Below the pieces are notes generated by a model. That model searched no databases and was not told the DNA's origin. It saw only the letters and a list, made by a program, of their open reading frames with translations. The translations under genes and the position numbers were made by a program. A stretch of DNA of 64,000 nt from Dactylorhiza incarnata. Its lineage: Eukaryota > Streptophyta > Magnoliopsida > Asparagales > Orchidaceae. Shown one piece after another: positions 23,136 through 34,600 of the stretch. Each line of letters opens with the position of its first letter. Position 1 is the first letter of the stretch. The DNA is taken from positions 6,410,001-6,474,000 of the forward strand of contig JAWHQI010000005.1 in assembly GCA_033032865.1 (NCBI GenBank), given 5' to 3'.

Positions 23136-24360
23136 TCAATATTGGATCCACCTCCATCGGCCTCGACCTCGCACCCCCGACCTCGGCGGTACGCGCGGGT
23201 AATGATTTGCGCGGACGGCGCAGAGCTTGCGTTGCAGGAGGCGGACTTGGTCTTCTGCCTGCGAGAGGTGCACTTGAGGGGAAGTTACCTCGCCGCAGGT
23301 GTCCAGCTGCAGCTCAGCAAGGAGCCTCTCTTGTTCATCCTCAATCATGGTAAGTCACTCCTCCGAGGCCGCTCTATCCTCTCGCACCTAGTTGTACATG
23401 TCCCGCAGCATGCGCCAGTACTTCTGAAGCACCTCGGTGGTTCACCGCATCATCACTTCGGGTTCCCGAGGATCGCCTAGGAAATCAGCAATCTTATGTG
23501 GGGAGGGAGGGGGCGACATCTCCTCCTCCCCAGGGTCCAGCTCGGCGCAGGACTCCTGGACACCTGTAAGAAGAGTGTCAGCGACGAGAGCGAGATGCAA
23601 CCCATCAATAGCAATTGACCAACCTGACGGGGCATGTGCCGCTTTACCGCTAACGGGAGGAACTTGGTTCCCCCTAGAAGGCCTCCATGTAGGTCAGCAT
23701 GATGGTCTTCCCCAGGCCCGGGGGCGGGAGATGTTGCTCGCAATCTGGATGATGGAGAGAAGCGAGATGTCAGGGCTCTGGTGGCCCAGAAGAACAAACC
23801 CAGGGGTGGGGATGGTCGTGCCTGGTGGGGGCAGTGAGCCTAGAGGGGCCGGCGAGCCCGAAGGAGTGGCGTGCCTCCCGGGAGTTGCGAGGAGGTTCTC
23901 TGCAAGGGACAACATCACGAAGAGATCAGTCAAGGAATTCATGGGTAGGGGAAAGAAAGAAACTCCCCAGGATGCGGCGTCGGGGGACGTAGGTTGGCAA
24001 CGTCCATGTTCACGACTGCCGAGTCGATTCTTCCAGGAGAGGAGAGATGAGCGGCCGCCAGGGCCTCGCTCGCGATGGCTCGCTCCAAGGGTGCGCTCTG
24101 CAGAAAGAAGTGTTAGCACAATGATATGGGGGACTAACCTGCAAATCCAAGTACCTGCTCAGCGAGCCTGATGTCGAGCGACGGGTCCAGAAGCGAGGAC
24201 CCATTCTCCCAGGGTGTCGTCGCACCGTCTTTGCCTTCTTTAGCTTGGGAAGGGTCGGAGGAGTCCGTCGGGCGAGCCAGGAGGTGAGCTGAATGATAAT
24301 GGAGTGCTTGTTCACCCGGGACACGTCCAGGCGGGCTTGGGCTTCTTCCGAGAGAGGCAT
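23136..24360 (-). pseudogene. Antisense multi-exon gene of unknown function, decayed
   Basis: Minus-strand exons can be inferred: 24360-24155 (starts MPLSEEAQARLDV; a frameshift is needed to reach the phrase TTPWENGSSLLDPSLDIRLA), from 24097 (LERAIASEALAAAHLSS), about 23915-23623, and 23563-23136. The splice at 23623/23563 links codons so that GVQESCAELDPGEEEMSPPP reads cleanly. The last exon has DEQERLLAELQLD coiled-coil text but three in-frame stops. The proposed first intron (57 bp) is short for plants. I do not recognise the family. Confidence 0.4.
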
Positions 24361-24432
24361 TATGGCGACTACAATAGCGGATGGCGAAAGAAGTTGAAGA
24401 GAGAAGGGGTTACCAGTCGCCTAAAAGCAGTT

Positions 24433-24443
24433 GTATTTATAGC
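24433..24443 (-). promoter_or_regulatory. TATA box of the second antisense gene
   Basis: The minus strand reads GCTATAAATAC, about 75 bp before the ATG at 24360. The same core text precedes the antisense gene at 11311. Confidence 0.55.
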
Positions 24444-24589
24444 GCTCGGGATGGGGCCCACCAAAGATTCTTGCCATGTCAACAATCGTCTGGCAAATAC
24501 CAAGGGTTGGATGTTTCTTCACGAGCTTAGGATAATCTCACAAAGAGCGGGGATTGTGTACAACCAAGTGTTCGTCGGGGGGTAAAAAT

Positions 24590-25860
24590 GGGAATCGAGT
24601 ATGGGCGAGTCAAGGAGCGACTCGCTGACTCGCGATGAGCATCTAGCCAAGGCGAGGCAAGGCGAACCAAAGGCTCAATCTCGCGAGTGACGTATGAGGA
24701 GGGCGAGGCATGTTCCAACACTGCTTAGGGGTGCATTTAGCCATGGTGAGGCAAGTGAAGACTCATTGCGCCAAGGAGCAAGGCGAGTGGGACCTCTACT
24801 CGCTAGGTGAGATATCGCGAGCCCTGCTCGCAGGAAGACTATCAAATGGCACCTTCACGGGCCACTCGCTCAATGGGGTCTGCAGGTTAAATTACCATGA
24901 TATCCTTGGTGGGTTGTCAATAGCCCTTCAGAACATCAGAGTTTGGCTGTTAGCAGACTAGTTTGGGGTGCATATAGTAAAGTCAAAAGGCGGAGCCACG
25001 CTATTAGCAGATCAGCAAAGAAAAGCTATATATAGACCCTGAAGGGAACCTTTGGGAGGGATCGAGATCTTTGGCTTTTCCTTTCTTAGGATATCCTTGG
25101 TTAGCTCCCCAAGGTGCCCGGCTTCAGTTTTGGCTTAGGAGGAGAAGCGCTCTAATGATCTTTCGGGTGTGTGGTGGGAGCTCCACACTGTATCCAAGGG
25201 TCAGTTTTTGGCTCTAAGTATTCAGTCAGGTTCATCCGTGGGATCAGTAAGTGATAGCTGCCCCTAAACCATATAGGTGGGACCTCCACACTGTAGCCAG
25301 GGGTCGGTTTTTGGCTCTAATTCTTCGGTCAGGTTCCTCCGTGGGATCAGTAAGTGCTAGTTTCCCCCTTCCAAGGGTCTGAACTCCTCGTTGGGTCGAA
25401 TCTTGGTTCCAACAAACCCTTTTTATTCTATTGCACTTTCCTTTACTCCAGTCTCGTACTGGTCCTGTTCCTTTCTGTACTTTCCATTCGATTTCTTTTC
25501 AGAACTACTCCAGTCTCGTACTGCTCCAGATTGTTTCGGCAATTTATTTAAGTTCATTCAGTTCAGTGCCTTTACAATCCAGTACTTCATTTTAGTAGCT
25601 CATTTTGAAGCACTTTCCTTACCACACTCAACTATTGCGATTTACTGCTCCTGCATTTCTAAACCGGGTCCTACCCTGACAAGCGGTTGATTTTCTAGTA
25701 GAGTGGTAGTTGGGGATAACCGAGAGTTAAGTATCTCCTCCAGGGTTAGCCCTAAATAATGTGCTCTCACGCCCGCTCCGCTTCACGACAAAAAGTTGAG
25801 CAGGTCGTTGATTTAAGAAGGTCGTCGCAAACCTGAAATATACCCTTAGTTAAACCATTG
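24590..25860 (+). repeat. LTR region of the second Tat-like element
   Basis: From 24590 to 24855 the words GCGAG and CTCGC recur many times. TATA text GCTATATATAG is at 25025-25035. Two copies of about 90 bp (25168-25257 and 25277-25362), each with CTCCACACTGTA and TTTTTGGCTCTAA, form a tandem duplication. Later text has repeated CCAGTCTCGTACTG. LTR borders were not determined. Confidence 0.5.
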
Positions 25861-25863
25861 TGA

Positions 25864-27488
25864 TGAAAGTGCACAGTGTACCTCTAAGAATTCTCTAGGG
25901 CGGTGAATAGAGATTTAAATATTTTTACCCTAACTGTGCATACAATAAAAAAATACTAAGTATTATGCACTGAATAAAACCAACACAGAATAAATAAGTG
26001 TTGTAAATATAAAACAGAAAGAAAATAGTAAGCTATAAGTGGGACAACACAGAAAATGCAAAGCACAGACATAAAGATTTTTATAGAGGTTCCCCAAAAT
26101 GTGGGTAGTCCTCTCTTCTACCTCCCTGGTAGGATTGCACAACCTGTGCCTGAGTCTTTTGACAAGGAGACTCTTAGAACCATAGATCTTTTGATAAGGA
26201 TATCTTTAACCACTGAGTCTTTTGGTAAAGAGACTCTTAGAACCAAAGATCTTTTGATAAGGATATCTTGAACCACTGAATCCTTTGGAAGAGGGATTCT
26301 TAAAACTCTTTTACAGTTGGTGGAAATAGTAAAGAGAAAGTAAGAGGGAGAAGATAATAATTCTGTTCTCAGAATTCTTCAGAAGCTCTGATGTTGCTTC
26401 TATCTTTCTTTCATTGGATCTGAAATGATGAACCATTGCTTATGATAGTGATGATTTGCAAGGGTTGTTTTGCTTGATCCTTTTCTCTCAGCACTTGTTG
26501 TAGTTCTGCTGTTGTATAATGATGAAGAAGAAGCAGCAGTGTATATTCCTGTGCAGAGAGAGGACTTTTGTATGTCTGTCTTTTAGGGTTTAAGAGGGAA
26601 GAAGATGAAAACCCTATTCGGCAGCCAAAATAATGTGATAACTGTATTGTTATTTTCTTCTCCTCTTTTTGCATACTTATTGTGTATGATTGAGTTTTCA
26701 AAAACCTTTCTTCTTTTGGCTTGTCTTGGAAAGGAATTCCTCTTACCCACCTAATTTCCTTTCTACTTTTGTTCTCGACCCGTCCATTCATTTTGAATAC
26801 CTTCCAAAAGTAATTTGATGTGTCCAGGAAAGCTTCATTCTATTCTTGGAAACAAACGAGTCGTTGGAGAACTGTCTCTAGCTTGGTGGTCCTTCTGAAA
26901 AGGTCCCAAAAGGACAGCTGAAAAAGCTTCCTTTTTCTAACTGTATTCGACGCTGCGTCGACTTCATCAATCTTCATGTCGACGCACCTCTGAGTTCTTA
27001 TCGACGTAGCTTCAAATTTCTTCTTAGTTTTGGCTGAACTTAGATGTCGACATTACGTCGATTCCTTATCGAAGTGTCCGTCGAGTTGAAGCCTTGGACT
27101 TAAGCTTTTATTTTCTGCGTCGAATTGTAGTCAAAGTTGTGTCGACTTCTGAGATGGCTTCGACAAGCTCTTCCTTCTGCGTCGAGTTCCTTTCGACATT
27201 GCGTCGACTTGACTTTATACTTCGACAGACTGAATAAGTTGCTCCGACTTCTAGTCAGAGTTACGTCGATATCCAGTCAAAGTTGCGTCGACTTTTAATC
27301 GACGCAAGTCTTATCTTAACTCGATTTTGTGATTGCTTTGACTTGTCCCTGACACTCTAAGTTGAGTGTGACATTCTAAGACATCTAATGACCAAGATTA
27401 CCCTTAATATACAATGTGAGTAATATAACCTAATGGATGAAATCAATTTAAGTAATTTGTTAGATAAATTACAAGGGTTTTCCCAACA
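25864..27488 (-). repeat. Solo LTR of a Sirevirus-like copia element
   Basis: The minus strand starts TGTTGGGAAAACCC at 27488 with no purine tract before it and ends GCACTTTCA at 25864. Flanking pentamers TGTGA (25859-25863) and TGTAA (27489-27493) differ by one base, fitting an aged target duplication and hence a solo LTR. A GTCGACG-type word array spans about 26945-27310. U5 repeats about GAGACTCTTAGAACC lie at 26165-26290. Confidence 0.65.
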
Positions 27489-28024
27489 TGTAAAATGCTT
27501 ATGTTAAAAGTGGCGGGTCGATCACGCACGCGGACCATTCATACCGGTGCGGGAGGGTTGACGAATCATGGCGATAGGGAGGGAGTGCGGTTGCACCCCA
27601 TGGGATTGCGCCATTTGCCGCACCCCACCACGTGGGGTGCGGTTTCGGCCACCCCACACTATGCAGAGTGCGGTCTCGACCGATAGTGGTGGGGCGTGGC
27701 TTTGCTGCCCCATGAGCGGACTCCAATCGCTGTGGCGGTTCATTCCCCGCTCTCATTTCGTGGGAGTTAACACTCCCCCCCCCCCCTCCCCACTAACTCC
27801 ACTCTCAAGGTGGAGATGCGACAAAACGTACCCCCAGATGATTACATAAACAGGTGCTTGCCAGTAATTATAGGAGGTCTACTAAAAACTTTTTGGATTT
27901 TTATCATTACTTTTAATTTTGGGATAGTGTAGTTAATTGAATGGACATTAATTTTAATTTTTTTGAAATAGATTAAAATATGTCAATTCAATTAACCAAA
28001 GGCAACTTTTCCCTTATATATATA
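27489..28024. other. Intergenic: GC-rich hairpin text, then AT-rich DNA
   Basis: 27590-27690 has GCACCCC / GGGGTGCGG hairpins like those at 11610-11915, so it may be another Tat-like fragment. A C-rich run is at 27775-27790. 27850-28024 is AT-rich and ends in a TATATA run. No gene is seen. Confidence 0.5.
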
Positions 28025-28570
28025 CGAGCAACTCCGCACGGGCTATGTCCGTGCTCGCTGACTCTTAGCGGGCTACACCCGCATTCGAGCGGGCTGCGCC
28101 CACATCTGTCGTTGGTGAGACATTTGTCATGGGGGAGACATTTGTCGTGCGGGGAGACAATTGTCATGGGGGAGACAATTGTCGTGGGGGAGACATTTGT
28201 CGTGGGCTTCGCCCGTGCTTGTTGATTCTTAGCGGGCTGCACCCGCATTCAAGCAGGCTGCGCCCACATCCGAGTGGGCTACGCCCGCATCTGAGTGGGA
28301 TGCACCCGCATATGAGTCGGCTGCATTAAATCGACTGCGCCCCTATGTTAGTGATTCAAGCGGGGGCGGTGACATTCCGCCGGGGCAAAGCCCGAAAAAA
28401 TATGCTCAGGCTTCACTGGAAGTTTTCATAAGAAGAAGAGATTACTCTAAATCCTAAACCATCTCATTAATTTGTGAAATGAGAGGAAGTTGAATAATCC
28501 AACCATAAATTTAAAAAGTTCACCCCCCTTTTGAAGAAGTTGATTTCAAGTATAATAAGCCAATCTGTAG
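28025..28570 (-). mobile_element. Helitron-like element, minus strand, 3' end at 28025
   Basis: On the minus strand a hairpin (28054-28036, GCACGGACATAGCCCGTGC), a 7-nt spacer and CTCG (28028-28025) precede T and a TA run. This is the Helitron 3' end layout. The body has repeated GCGGGCTGCGCCC units (28057-28340) and GGAGACATTTGTCGTG repeats (28115-28205). No Rep/helicase is present. The 5' end was not found; the border is a guess. Confidence 0.55.
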
Positions 28571-28766
28571 ATGAACATTGTTTGGTTGGACTATATTAAT
28601 GAACTAATATTGGTTGATAGCATTTTGAGAATAGAAATATCATATTGGGCAAATGTCGTTGCCCCTGCCGAATGTCGCCACCCCTGCCGAATGTCGTCCC
28701 CGCCGAATGTTGCCGCCCTTGCCGAATGTCACCGCCCGCACGGAGGGCCCCGTGCCCTGTCTCTCG
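28571..28766 (+). mobile_element. Helitron-like 3' end, plus strand, ending CTCG at 28766
   Basis: The CCGAATGTCG minisatellite (28655-28735) leads to the hairpin GCACGGAGGGCCCCGTGC (28738-28755), spacer CCTGTCT and CTCG (28763-28766), then T and a TA run. The left border is not defined. Confidence 0.6.
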
Positions 28767-28780
28767 TGTGTATATATATA

Positions 28781-29000
28781 CTAGCATCTTCGCACGGGCT
28801 TCGCCCGTGCTCGATGCGTCGTTGCGAGCTTCGCCCGCATTCAAGCGGGTTTCGCTCGCACTCAAGCGGGCTTCGCCCGCATTCAAGCGGGTTTCGCTCG
28901 CACTCAAGCGGGCTTCGCCCGCATTCAAGCGCAACAGTTAAATCGATGTGTCGTTGCGGGCTGCGCCCGCATCAAGGTGGGCTACGTCAGCATCTGGGCT
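28781..29000 (-). mobile_element. Helitron-like element, minus strand, ending CTAG at 28781
   Basis: The minus strand has the perfect hairpin GCACGGGCGAAGCCCGTGC (28810-28792), spacer GAAGATG and the canonical CTAG (28784-28781) followed by T. A tandem array of about 20-bp units containing AAGCGGGCTTCGCCCGC, each self-complementary, follows to about 28935. The 5' end was not found. Confidence 0.65.
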
Positions 29001-29109
29001 GCGACCTTAACATATACGTATGAGTACTCAAAACGACCGTAAAAAATGTAAATCAAGATTACAATTTTTATTTTTTAAACAAATGTACGATTTGACCTAA
29101 AAATTTTAA

Positions 29110-29285
29110 TTTATTTCTATCCCTATCCCTCCCTCTCTCTCTCCCTTCCGCCATGTGTCTCTCTCTCCATTTCTCTCTCCCTCTCTCTCCCTCCCGCTCT
29201 CTCTCCCCCTCTCTTTCTTCCCACGTTCTCCATCTCTCTTTCTCTCTCTCTCTCTCTCACGCTCTCTCTCTCTCCCTCTCTCTAT
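29110..29285. repeat. CT-rich microsatellite
   Basis: Nearly pure CT repeats with small interruptions. 29001-29109 and 29286-29457 show no gene. Confidence 0.9.
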
Positions 29286-29457
29286 CGGGATTTAGGAGAG
29301 ATGAGAGATTTAGCTTTTTTGGAGGAATGGCTATAGGCAGGCCTCCCCCCTTGCATCCGACGGCCGGCTTTTGATCCTGCTTGATCGGACGGTCCAAATG
29401 CCATTCATGGTGTGCTCCAAGATATGTATATTGGTTTATATAATAAAGATATATATA

Positions 29458-29973
29458 TCTTTACCATATATAAAGAAATATCAAACCCATAAATTTTAAA
29501 GCCATTGAAATGATTACGATCGTTGAATCTGGCATGATATTTCATCATCCGTCGGATCAAATCACATCCTCTCTCTCCACTTTTTAATAGGTCTCCTAAA
29601 CCTGCTAAGGGGTAACCTAAAACTATGAAGGTGTAGAGTACCCTACAACATGAAATTACGATTTTACCCCTAAATTTATTGAAAAATCAGTGTCATATGA
29701 CCTATTTTTTAATCTCTCAAAATTTGTCAATGATGAGAATTGAACCCAGGTCTCCAATATGTCAGCCAAAGCTAACAACCATCACACCATATGGTTTTTG
29801 TTGAAAAAAATTAAATTAATTATATATATACAGATATAAATATAGATCGCCCCAACAGAATGTCGTTGCCCCTGCCGAATGTCACCACCCCTGCCGAATG
29901 TCGCCCCCGCCGAATGTTGCCTCCCTTGCCGAATGTCGTCTCCCGCACGGAGGGCCCCATGCCCTGTCCCTCG
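29458..29973 (+). mobile_element. Complete short non-autonomous Helitron (516 bp), copy 1
   Basis: It starts TCTTTACCATATATAAAG directly after A (5' TC rule) and ends with hairpin GCACGGAGGGCCCCATGC (29945-29962), a 7-nt spacer and CTCG (29970-29973) before T. The first 370 bp are unique AT-rich DNA shared with copies at 30026 and 35479; the last 120 bp are a CCGAATGTCG minisatellite. No coding capacity. It sits in a TA microsatellite and shows no target duplication, as expected for Helitrons. Confidence 0.7.
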
Positions 29974-29990
29974 TATATATATATAAATAT

Positions 29991-30025
<35 letters not shown>

Positions 30026-30026
<1 letters not shown>

Positions 30027-30579
30027 CTTTACCATATATAAAGAAAAATATTAAACCCATGAATTTTAAAGTCGTTGAAATGATTACGATCGTTGAATCT
30101 GACATGATATTTCATCAGCCGTCGGATCAAACTGCTTCCTCTTTCTCCACTTTTTAATAGGTTTCCTAAACCTGCTAAGAGGTGACCTAAAACTATGAAG
30201 GTGTAGAGTACTATGCATCATGAAATTACGATTTTACCCTTAAATTTATTGAAAAATGAGTGTCATATGACCTATTTTTTAATCTCTCAAAATTTGTCAA
30301 TGATGAGAATTGAACTCAGGTCTCCAATATGTCAACCAAAGCTAACAGCCATCACACCATATGATTTTTGTTGAGCAAAATTAAATTAAGTTATATATAT
30401 ACAGATATAAATATTGATCGCCCCAACAGAAAGTCGTTGCCCCTGCCGAATGTCGCCACCGCCAAATGTCGTTGCCCCTGCCGAATGTCGCCACCCCTGC
30501 CGAATGTCGCCCCCGCCGAATGTTGCCGCCCTTATCGAATTTCACCGCCCGCACGGAGGGTCCCGTGCCCTGTCACTCG
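30026..30579 (+). mobile_element. Complete short non-autonomous Helitron (554 bp), copy 2
   Basis: Start TCTTTACCATATATAAAG at 30026; hairpin GCACGGAGGGTCCCGTGC (30551-30568), spacer CCTGTCA, CTCG (30576-30579), then T. It is separated from copy 1 by only a 52-bp TA run. Its minisatellite is longer than that of copy 1, which accounts for most of the size difference. Confidence 0.7.
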
Positions 30580-30599
30580 TGTGTATATATATATATATA

Positions 30600-31697
30600 T
30601 GAGTGACAGTGCACAGGGGGCCCCCCGTGCAGGCAACATTTGTCGTGGGGGCGACATTTGTCGTGGGGGGCGACATTTGTCGTGGGGGGCGACATTTTTC
30701 GTGGGGCGACATTTGTCCTGGTGGGCGACAATGGTCATGGTGGGCGACAATGGTCGTGGTGGGCCATTTGTCGTGTGAGGCAACATTGGTTTTGGGGGGG
30801 GGGGGGGGGGGAATTGGCCGGGGGGGGGCGACATTGGTCTTGGGGGAGATATTGATCATGGGTTGCGACATTGGTCGGAGGCAGCGACATTGGTCATGGG
30901 CGGGGACATTGGTCGTGGGCGGCGACATTGATCGTGGACGGCGACATTGGTGCGAGGGCGGCGACATTGGTCGTGTGCGGTTATGCCCGCATGCTATAAA
31001 AACATCCAATTTATTTCTAAAGCTATTAAGACACAAATAATTATGATGTGCATGAAACATCCAATTGCTTTCTAAAGCTAATAAAGCACAAATAAGGCTC
31101 ATATGACTTCATAATTAGTTGAAGGAGATAGGAAGAGAGAAGAAACACAAATCTTTTAGCCTCCTTCCAACAATAATGATACTCACACGGGTTGCCTGAG
31201 AAACCTCTTCCCAGACCATCCTCAGTGCTCTTAACATAGTAGAGGAAAACTCCATTCATTTCAAATTTTCATTCTACATCGCCTAACATTAAAGGAAAAC
31301 AATAACAAAGTTCTTTATAAACAGCCCACGGGATAGCTGCTTCGAGTCGAAATGATCAAATTACCTTTAGTGTCGGCGACGACAGAGGCAATTAGAGTGG
31401 AGTTGCTGGAGGAGAGCGGCAGTGGAGGAGAGCGCGGGAGAGCTGGGCGGTAGGGTTTGTAGAGGAGCGCGAAAATCAGGAAGAGCGTGACGGGATAGCT
31501 GCTACGATACGGAATGATTCAAAATAAAGTAGACGGCTGAGGGATTCAAAATAAATTAGTGTTGACGCGGTGTTGTAAATTGGACGGTGATGCGTATAAT
31601 GGACGGACATGATCTATCACTTGTCTTACAAACTTTACATATTTTTGATACCACGATATTTCATCTTAAATTAGTGAAAGTATAAATATGTGCAGGA
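30600..31697 (-). mobile_element. Minus-strand Helitron with minisatellite and gene-like fragment
   Basis: The minus-strand 3' end is hairpin (30630-30611), spacer ACTGTCA and CTCA (30603-30600) before T. The body carries GGCGACATTGGTCGTGG repeats (30635-30985), a G run (30796-30814) and a GC-rich piece at 31370-31500 that recurs at 35140-35270. The 5' end near 31697 has AATTTAAGATGAAATATC text like other Helitron starts here; TC is not clean. Confidence 0.5.
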
Positions 31698-34600
31698 AGA
31701 CATCAATGCATGCATAAACACAACCTCAATGCCCTAAACATAGTAGAGAAAAACACCGCACCAAACGGAGCCCAAAACAACAAACACTGCTTATGAGTAC
31801 TGAGAAGTTGAGGAGAAATGTGATGTTATGAAAACATCTATCTATCTATACGAATTTAAAAAGAAATATCATGGTATCAAAAATGTGTGAATTATGTGAG
31901 AGAAATGATAGTTCCTGTACGTACATTATACTCATCACCGTTTTTAAGAACATATATCATGGTACCAAAAATGTGTAAATTATGTGAGACAAATGATAGA
32001 GTTAATTATATTCATCACCATCCAATTTACAACATCGTGTCAGATCTACTTTATTTTGAATCCCTTCACCGTCTACTTTATTTTGAATCATTATTACCAA
32101 ACATTGAAGGTCGGATGTAAAGTAAAATGAAATGAGGAACGACAACTTTTATTAAGAACATATTATACCGTAGGAATGACAAATAATTAGGAATGACATA
32201 TTATAGAGCAGAAGCGGTTCGAAATCAATGCAATATAATACTTGAGCAAGACAAATAATCACCTGAGCAATCAATGCAATATACTACCTGAAGCAATCCC
32301 GAGCTCTCACATAATTTTCATATTTTTGATACCATGAAATTTCTTTTTAAATTAGTATAGATGATACTCATCACTGTCCAAATTACTGCAATATCATACC
32401 TGAGAAGAAGAGGTTTGAAATGCCGAAGAAAGGGAAACTGTTGAGCAAGTAGAAAAAGCAGAGAGGGAGATACCTGCTTACGCGCTAGAGCCGAGAGAGA
32501 GAGAGAGAGAGAGGGTGAGATGGATGTTTAGATCCTGTACGTACATTATACTCATCATCATCATTAAAAAGAAAAATCATGGTACCACCAATATCATGAG
32601 AGAAATGATAGAGTTAATTATATTCATCACGGTCCAAATTACATGCAAACTTAGAGGGTAGATTAGAGATACCTGTGCACACATACATACATGTACAGTA
32701 AGAATGCCATGGTGCAAAGTTCCTCTATTCGTGGGCACACCGAGCTCTAATTAGTTGTTTTGTTTGGTCGTTTATTGCTGAGCCTAAGTCATACTAATAA
32801 GAAAATGTGTGTTTGTGTATTTATTGTACAGAGGAAGTCTTTCCTATTGTGGTGAATTTGACTAACACGGGATATGTGTTGTGATGCGAAATGATTCAAA
32901 ATAAAGTAGACAGCATAAGGATTCCAAATAAAGTAGAGGTAATGCGTTGTTGTAAATTGGATAGTGATGAGTATAATAGACGGACATGATCTACCATGTG
33001 TCTAACATAATTTACACAATTTTTATATCATGATCATGAACGCATTTTACTTTGATCAATCATAACCTAATATTGCAGATTGTGCTGAATAAGAAGCAGA
33101 GTAGTAGATGGGCAAAGGAAAGAAAAGTCGAGTAAAAAACAAAGGCTCGGATTGTGTTGTAAATTGGATTGGAGATAGGAAGAGAGAAGAAACTCAAATC
33201 TTCCAGCCTCCTTCCAACAATAATAACACTCGCACGGGTTGCCTGAGAAACCTCTCAGCAGGCCATCCTCAATGCTCTAAACATAGTAGAGAAAAACTCC
33301 ACCATTTCATTTCAAGTTGTCATTCTTCATCGCCTCACATTAAAGGAAAATGATAACAAAGTTATTTATGAACATCCCACATAATTCAACCCTTTTTTGC
33401 CAAAAACACCGCACCAAACGGAGCCCAAAACAACAAACACTGCTTATGAGTATAGAATAAATGCACTCCAATGATAATGTCATGTTATAAATTAGTATAG
33501 AATATGATTCTTCGGATCAAGAACACATTGGCAAAGGAAAGAGAAGCAGAGTAAAAAAAACAACGGCTCAGATGATACTCACATGGGTTGCCTTAGGAAA
33601 CCTCTCCCCAGGCCATCCTCAATACCTTAAACATAGTAGAGGAAAACTCTACCATTTCATTTCAAGTTGCCATTCTTCATTGCCTCACATTAAAGGAAAA
33701 CAATAAAAAAGTTCTTTATAAACATCACATATAATTCAACACCTTTTTTCAAAAAAGGCCACACCAAACAGAGCCCAAAACAACAAACACTGCTCATGAG
33801 TACTAAGAAGTCGAGAAGAAAATACTGTAAATTATGTGAGACAAATGATAGAGCATGTCTGTCTAATTTACTACACCGCGTCACCTCTGCTTTATTTTGA
33901 ATCCCTTCACTTTTTACTTTATTTTGATTCATTTCGACCCGCAAATGACAATAAATGCATGATATGGAACATAATAAATGCATAATGAACAAATTGGGAA
34001 GAGCTAAAATAGAGACACCTTAGATAGATATAGGAATAGCAGAAACATTTTTGTGATGTAGGAATAGCAGAAACCTGTAAGCAAGATCAACCAAACCTGG
34101 CTTGGCTTCAAGAAAGCAAAGAGAGGTGGACACAGACCATTAAAATAATAGAGCATGTTTGTCCATCATACTCACCATCGTCCAATTTACCACACGACAT
34201 CACCTCTACTTTATTTTGAATCCCTTCGCTGTCTACTTTATTTTGAATCATTTCGACTCGCAAATTTCAATAAATGCATGATATGGAGCATAATAAATGC
34301 ATAATAAACATAATGAACAAATTAGGAAGAGCTAAAATAAAGACACCTTAAATTATATAGGAATAGCAGAAACATTTTTTCTGACCTAGGAATGGCATTG
34401 TAAGCAAGATCAACCAAACATGGCTTGGCTTCAAAGCAAAGAGAGGTGCACACAGACCAAGTGCTTGTTGCTGTTTAGAAATAGTGAGCAAACAAAGTCC
34501 AAAAAATAGTAGGGGAGATGGAGAGATGCATGTTGAGGTGCTGGAGCAGAAAACCTGAGCAGAAGAGCTTCGATTAGGAAGACCTAAAATAAAGACACCT

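Larger units (their letters stand above)
22647..25863 (+). mobile_element. Second Tat-like gypsy remnant with antisense gene
   Basis: Layout repeats that of 9560-12948: an antisense gene with a TATAAATAC promoter, then a plus-strand LTR with its own TATA box (25025-25035). No gag-pol domain is recognisable. 22647-23130 is noncoding; I see no gene in it. The right side is interrupted by the solo LTR at 25864. Confidence 0.45.

Noticed and set aside
27980..29023. Several 60-150-codon frames across the Helitron arrays
   Set aside because: They follow the GCGGGCTTCGCCCGC and CCGAATGTCG repeats and have no domain.
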